Part shown: piece after piece, positions 61,054 through 64,000 of the stretch
How the letters are laid out: every line of letters begins with the position of its first letter
How positions within the stretch are numbered: the first letter of the stretch is position 1
DNA from: Prosthecochloris ethylica
GTDB taxonomy: Bacteria > Bacteroidota > Chlorobiia > Chlorobiales > Chlorobiaceae
Length of the DNA: 64,000 bases
Reading direction: 5' to 3' (one strand)
NCBI RefSeq assembly: GCF_015234275.1
Contig: NZ_JADGII010000002.1
The notes under the pieces: generated by a model
The model's database searches: none
Told to the model about the DNA's origin: nothing
The model's input: the letters and a program-made list of their open reading frames with translations, nothing else
Made by a program: the position numbers and the translations under genes

Positions 61054-61140
61054 TAGATGCTTCACGCCCGTGAAGCTGGAGCAGGAGGAATGGGGGCCTT
61101 CTGCTCACACCTACAAGCGGCCATACGGCCGCTTTTTTTT
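61054..61140 (+). ncRNA. Candidate small RNA with three hairpins
   Basis: Three consecutive stems and no open frame of note. Hairpin 1 is GCTTCAC/GTGAAGC (61059-61076). Hairpin 2 is a 10-bp stem GAGCAGGAGG/CCTTCTGCTC with an 8-nt loop (61079-61106). Hairpin 3 is the terminator AGCGGCC/GGCCGCT followed by eight T (61115-61140). Together with the promoter-like site just upstream this fits an independently transcribed RNA of about 85 nt. It might be related to Chlorobi RNA motifs in Rfam, which I cannot compare here. Confidence 0.55.
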
Positions 61141-61327
61141 ATGCCATCAGTTCCCTGCATGACGTAAATGACGCTGATACCCTGGTTCCTGCCGCCAGCG
61201 CAGCGATATGAATGCGAGTTGCTCCACGCTCGATCGCATCAACTCGACCACGTGTTTGTTACAATGAAAGCCGTTTTGTAATTTGCTGTTGGTTAATTCC
61301 TTGTAAACAAAAACAGAAAAGCACGTT

Positions 61328-61462
61328 ATGAAAAATGTGATCATAGCATGCTGCTTTCTTTGCGCGCTGGTTCTCTCCTCCTGCAATACCATTGAAGGAA
61401 TCGGCAAAGACACAGAGTCTGTTGGGGAAAGCATACAAAAGACGGCAAACGACGCGAAATAA
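61328..61462 (+). CDS. Entericidin-like small lipoprotein
   Basis: A 44-residue lipoprotein: signal MKNVIIACCFLCALVLSSC with lipobox LSSC (Cys19), then NTIEGIGKDTESVGESIQKT, which matches the entericidin (EcnA/EcnB) pattern C-N-T-x-x-G-x-G-x-D-x-x-x-x-G-x-x-I. In enterobacteria entericidins form an antidote/toxin lipoprotein pair linked to programmed lysis; a single copy here may act as a general small envelope protein. Too short for automatic gene finders. No strong ribosome-binding site. Confidence 0.78.
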   Translation: MKNVIIACCFLCALVLSSCNTIEGIGKDTESVGESIQKTANDAK

Positions 61463-61560
61463 CGCGAGCACAGAGCAACACTCGTTCTACCGCAGCACTG
61501 CTTCGGTCAATCTCTTCAATGATTGGCAAACCTCACAACCATCGCTTCCCAACCCACGTT

Positions 61561-61795
61561 AGAATACATCGGGAGCTTTTTCCAGAAACTCCCGTTTCCA
61601 CTGGGTAATCTGGTTTGGATGAATCTCGTGTTTCTGGGCGAGCTATGTCAGGGAAAGACGCTCACCGAGGGCTTCAAGAACGACCTTGGTTTTGAATTCT
61701 GCGCTGAATTTCCGGCGGGTTCGTTTCATGATGACTGCTGGTTTTGTTGTTTGTTTCCAATTTAACCAGCTGTCCTGTTTTTTGGGAGTGGCTCA
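61561..61795 (-). mobile_element. IS3-family fragment 1 (IR and 5' part of orfA)
   Basis: A 235-nt copy, identical to 62123-62357, of the start of an IS3-type element read on the minus strand. It has a terminal repeat beginning TGAGCCACTCCC, then the orfA transposase start MKRTRRKFSAEFKTKVVLE. It carries a TAG in place of Glu at codon 29 (between SLT and LAQKHEIHPNQ), and it stops abruptly at KAPDVF. The 5' end abuts the orfB of copy 2, so this copy was inserted into copy 2 and later lost its 3' part. Confidence 0.82.
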
Positions 61796-62357
61796 CATTG
61801 CCACATGCGATACACGCCGTAGTAAGGTTTTTTCAGGTACTGATGATCGATTAACCGCATAAGCTCAAGGTTTAGCTTCGACGCCTTTTTTGACTGGTAA
61901 TACAGCCCTGAACGGTGGATCGAGAGCAAATCGCATTGCCGTGCCATGCTGAGTTCTGGATGTTCTTTCTCAACCATAGATCGTCTTTCAGACAGGGATT
62001 TTACGACTGCAATTTTTTTTTGAGCCAGTCGACTTCAACCTTCAGCTGACCTATGGTCTTATAGAGTTGCTCGGCTTCTTGCTCGTGATCCTGCTCGGCT
62101 TTCTGAACCTTATCGCCTTTTGAGAATACATCGGGAGCTTTTTCCAGAAACTCCCGTTTCCACTGGGTAATCTGGTTTGGATGAATCTCGTGTTTCTGGG
62201 CGAGCTATGTCAGGGAAAGACGCTCACCGAGGGCTTCAAGAACGACCTTGGTTTTGAATTCTGCGCTGAATTTCCGGCGGGTTCGTTTCATGATGACTGC
62301 TGGTTTTGTTGTTTGTTTCCAATTTAACCAGCTGTCCTGTTTTTTGGGAGTGGCTCA
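61796..62357 (-). mobile_element. IS3-family fragment 2 (orfA plus truncated orfB)
   Basis: It starts with the same terminal sequence at 62357. orfA is at 62001-62291 with the TAG at codon 29, an A9 slippery run (62013-62021) where IS3 elements make the -1 frameshift, and a leucine-zipper-like end (QLYKTIGQLKVEVDWLKKKL). orfB starts near 61977 (MVEKEHPELSMARQCDLLS, HRSGLYYQSKKASKLNLEL) and is cut after YYGVYRMW at 61796, before the DDE catalytic core. So the element is inactive. Confidence 0.85.
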
Positions 62358-62708
62358 GTGTGCTTTGCCTTCATCGTCCTTCTCTGCAATTACGGCAACG
62401 AATTTACCTTGGTTTACGCTAGAGTAAATCTCTGAACTAATGATTTGAGTTTCAGTTCCAACACCCCCACTTCGGCTGTCTGCTTTTTTGGCATAAGATT
62501 CATCGCAAACGATGATTACTTTTTTTACAGAATAATCCGTGACCATTTTCTCCATAAACGCGTTGGAGTCATGACCTTCTTTCAAATCCCATTTGTCCAG
62601 TGTTACATCCACTCCAGATTCTCTAAGCTCTGTAGCAAGATTTAGAACCCATTCTTCATGCTGGGGTGAGGACCAACTATATGAAATAAATGTTTTTGGT
62701 GATTCCAT
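62358..62708 (-). pseudogene. SEFIR/TIR-like domain protein, truncated by IS end
   Basis: A reading frame of 117 residues with the SEFIR motif KTFISYSWSSPQHEEWVLNL (about residue 5), GVDVTLDKWDLKEGHD, KKVIIVCDESYAKKAD and GGVGTETQIISSEIY. SEFIR proteins are TIR relatives found in bacterial defence and signalling, normally with a further C-terminal domain. Here the frame ends ...EGKAH and its stop TGA is the first three bases of the IS terminal repeat at 62357, so the IS insertion removed the rest. The start ATG at 62708 follows GGAAGCATCC. Confidence 0.8.
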
Positions 62709-62777
62709 GGATGCTTCCGTTTTATTAGGCATAACATAGTTTATACGGATCGGCATAAGAACACGGCTCACAGCCCG

Positions 62778-63104
62778 TCAACTGGGATTCGGGCACCAGT
62801 CTGCCTGCAACTCAACACATGGGTATAGAAGATCATGGTGGTATGTTGATGAGCTCACCTTTTCCTCGATAGCAAGACGCGCCAGAAAAGCATTGATTTC
62901 CGTTTCGCCCATCTCCTTTGGATGCCGGAGGTTATGAACGCGAACAAAACGCCTGATCCAAGAGCAATACGTATCTGTTGTCCTGTTGCTGTAGTGCTGA
63001 ACATACAGTGCGTGACGCAATGACTCCAGAATTTTCGGAGAATCGTGCTGTCCCTCCCGGGAAGCTATGCCAGACGGTGTTCGTGTTTCCGTATCAGGAG
63101 GCAT
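62778..63104 (-). pseudogene. Integron-type tyrosine integrase, N-terminal fragment
   Basis: An open frame of 108 residues. It matches the N-terminal SAM-like (core-binding) domain of IntI-like integrases (SPKILESLRHALYVQHYSNR, SWIRRFVRVHNLRHPKEMGE, EINAFLARLAIEEKVSSST). After VSSST the sequence diverges (YHHDLLYPCVELQADWCPN) where Q-N-Q-A-L-x-A-L would be expected, and the catalytic domain (R-H-R-Y) is absent. So it is a fragment. Confidence 0.78.
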
Positions 63105-63219
63105 GGTTATTGTGCTATCATCACTGCTTACAGGACGACCTTTTTCTCAAGGTAAGTAATAGCATTCCACCCGCAAAGTAATATTCCCGAAAAAACGATA
63201 CCATCAATAGCAAGCCCCA

Positions 63220-63815
63220 TCACTCTCCAATCTTCAAGAACCTGTAATAGGTCGCTCGCGAAATCTTCAGCGTGTTACAGATCTCGCCGATGCTGATGTT
63301 GTAGTTCTTGCTCAGCTTCTTTGCCATCTTCACTTTCGGATCGTTCGGTGAGATCTTCGGGCGTCCTCCCTTTCTCCCTCTTGCCCGTGCTGCTTTCAAT
63401 CCAGCCTGCGTCCGCTCCTGGATCAACCGGCGTTCGAACTGTGGGCCAGGGTGGCGAAGATGTTGAAAACCATTTCACCGGAAGCCGTCGTGGTATCGAT
63501 GCCGCCGTCATTGATCGAACGGAATCCTACTCCCCTTTCCATCAGTCGCTCGACGGTCTCGATGAGATGTTTCAGGGATCTGCCGAGCCGGTCCAGTCTC
63601 CAAATGATGAGTGTATCCCCTGCTTGCAGTTCCTGCATGCAGCTGTCGAGACCCGGACGTTCTGATTTTGCTCCGCTAGCCTTGTCGATGAAAATGAGTT
63701 TTTCCGGGACACCGGCTTTTTTCAATGCGTCGATCTGTGAATGGAGTTCCTGGCCAACGGTGGAGACCCGGGCGTACCCGATCAGGCGGCCGGTTTCTCT
63801 GTTTTCCTCAGTCAT
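63220..63815 (-). pseudogene. Serine recombinase (resolvase/invertase), frameshifted
   Basis: A resolvase in two frames: 63423-63815 carries the catalytic part (LIGYARVSTVGQELHSQIDA with the active Ser, IIWRLDRLGRSLKHLIETVE, GEMVFNIFATLAHSSNAG then stop), and 63220-63426 carries the rest (IQERTQAGLKAARARGRKGG, helix-turn-helix YNISIGEICNTLKISRATYY). The expected junction is L-A-Q-F-E-R-R-L-I-Q-E-R; two extra bases near 63440 turn it into L-A-H-S-S. Without the shift it would be a normal ~197-residue recombinase. Confidence 0.85.
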
Positions 63816-64000
63816 TATTAAATACTTCTGATGTCACGGATATCTGAAATATAGATACCTGCGACGATTTTATAAGACATAACTCAGCGAAAAACAGGAG
63901 CTTTGCGGGCCCCTGCTCATGTGTCTCAAAAAACGAGTTATCTTCAAATGTTGTGTTTCAGGGCTGAGCCCCTAAGTGAAAAGCAAGTGCTACCTTACAG
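63816..64000. other. Right edge, no gene seen
   Basis: About 185 nt beyond the resolvase start; no coding region, hairpin or repeat of note. Includes the putative promoter zone of the resolvase gene. Confidence 0.4.

Noticed and set aside
1..64000. CRISPR arrays, tRNA or rRNA genes, attC arrays
   Set aside because: None seen. The only long direct repeat is the IS3-derived 235-nt pair.

Overview
The window looks like chromosomal DNA of a green sulfur bacterium (Chlorobi/Chlorobiaceae). The main evidence is a complete aclB-aclA pair for ATP-citrate lyase, the key enzyme of the reverse TCA cycle. Rubredoxin, a hybrid-cluster protein and the general gene mix fit an anaerobe. The genus cannot be fixed from sequence reading alone. 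I found no tRNA, rRNA or CRISPR array.

Layout. 1-6.5 kb: ordinary envelope and transport genes (two LolC/E-type permeases, rubredoxin, GNAT, lipocalin, GDT1-type cation exporter, FetAB-type ABC exporter, lgt). 6.6-9.8 kb: aclBA with a candidate promoter and a strong terminator. 9.8-24 kb: an alpha/beta hydrolase, a HerA/DUF87-like ATPase, an ion-transport and stress block (P-type ATPase, KefB-type antiporter, SulP transporter, two universal stress proteins), a SleB-type hydrolase and MreB. 24-26.2 kb: an ECF sigma/anti-sigma/Spy-like operon. Two near-identical promoter sites, one before the sigma gene and one before a small lipoprotein gene, outline its regulon.

26.1-39.7 kb is the most unusual part. 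It holds two tightly coupled minus-strand operons rich in radical SAM enzymes. Operon A (33068 to 26141) encodes a cupin, four radical SAM proteins, an unrecognised 277-residue protein, a Gfo/Idh/MocA oxidoreductase and a small PqqD/RRE-like protein, joined by 1-8 nt overlaps or gaps of 3-6 nt. Operon B (39631 to 35745) encodes a shortened GNAT, a zinc alcohol dehydrogenase, a TrpD-like phosphoribosyltransferase and a radical SAM/SPASM maturase. That maturase converges on, and overlaps by 9 nt, a 79-residue Nif11-type leader peptide. Between them lie a methyltransferase and an archaeal-type UPF0282 metallo-beta-lactamase-fold protein. I interpret the island as one or two uncharacterised peptide (RiPP) or small-molecule modification pathways; the product is unknown.

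39.9-45.8 kb: a 3D-domain lipoprotein, hcp with an Rrf2 regulator and a clear palindromic operator, a KamA-family aminomutase, a lipoprotein and a PAP2-type membrane protein. 46.2-55.4 kb: a compact Flp/Tad pilus operon (flp, cpaB, cpaC, tadE, tadG, cpaE, cpaF, tadB, tadC, prepilin peptidase) whose pilin carries a duplicated processing motif. It is followed by a 1131-residue multidomain glycosyltransferase/RgpF protein. 59-64 kb is a decayed accessory zone: an epimerase pseudogene, a beta-barrel protein, a candidate small RNA behind a sigma-54-like promoter, an entericidin-like lipoprotein, two partial IS3-family copies with a shared nonsense codon, a SEFIR-domain gene cut by the IS end, an integron-type integrase fragment and a frameshifted resolvase.
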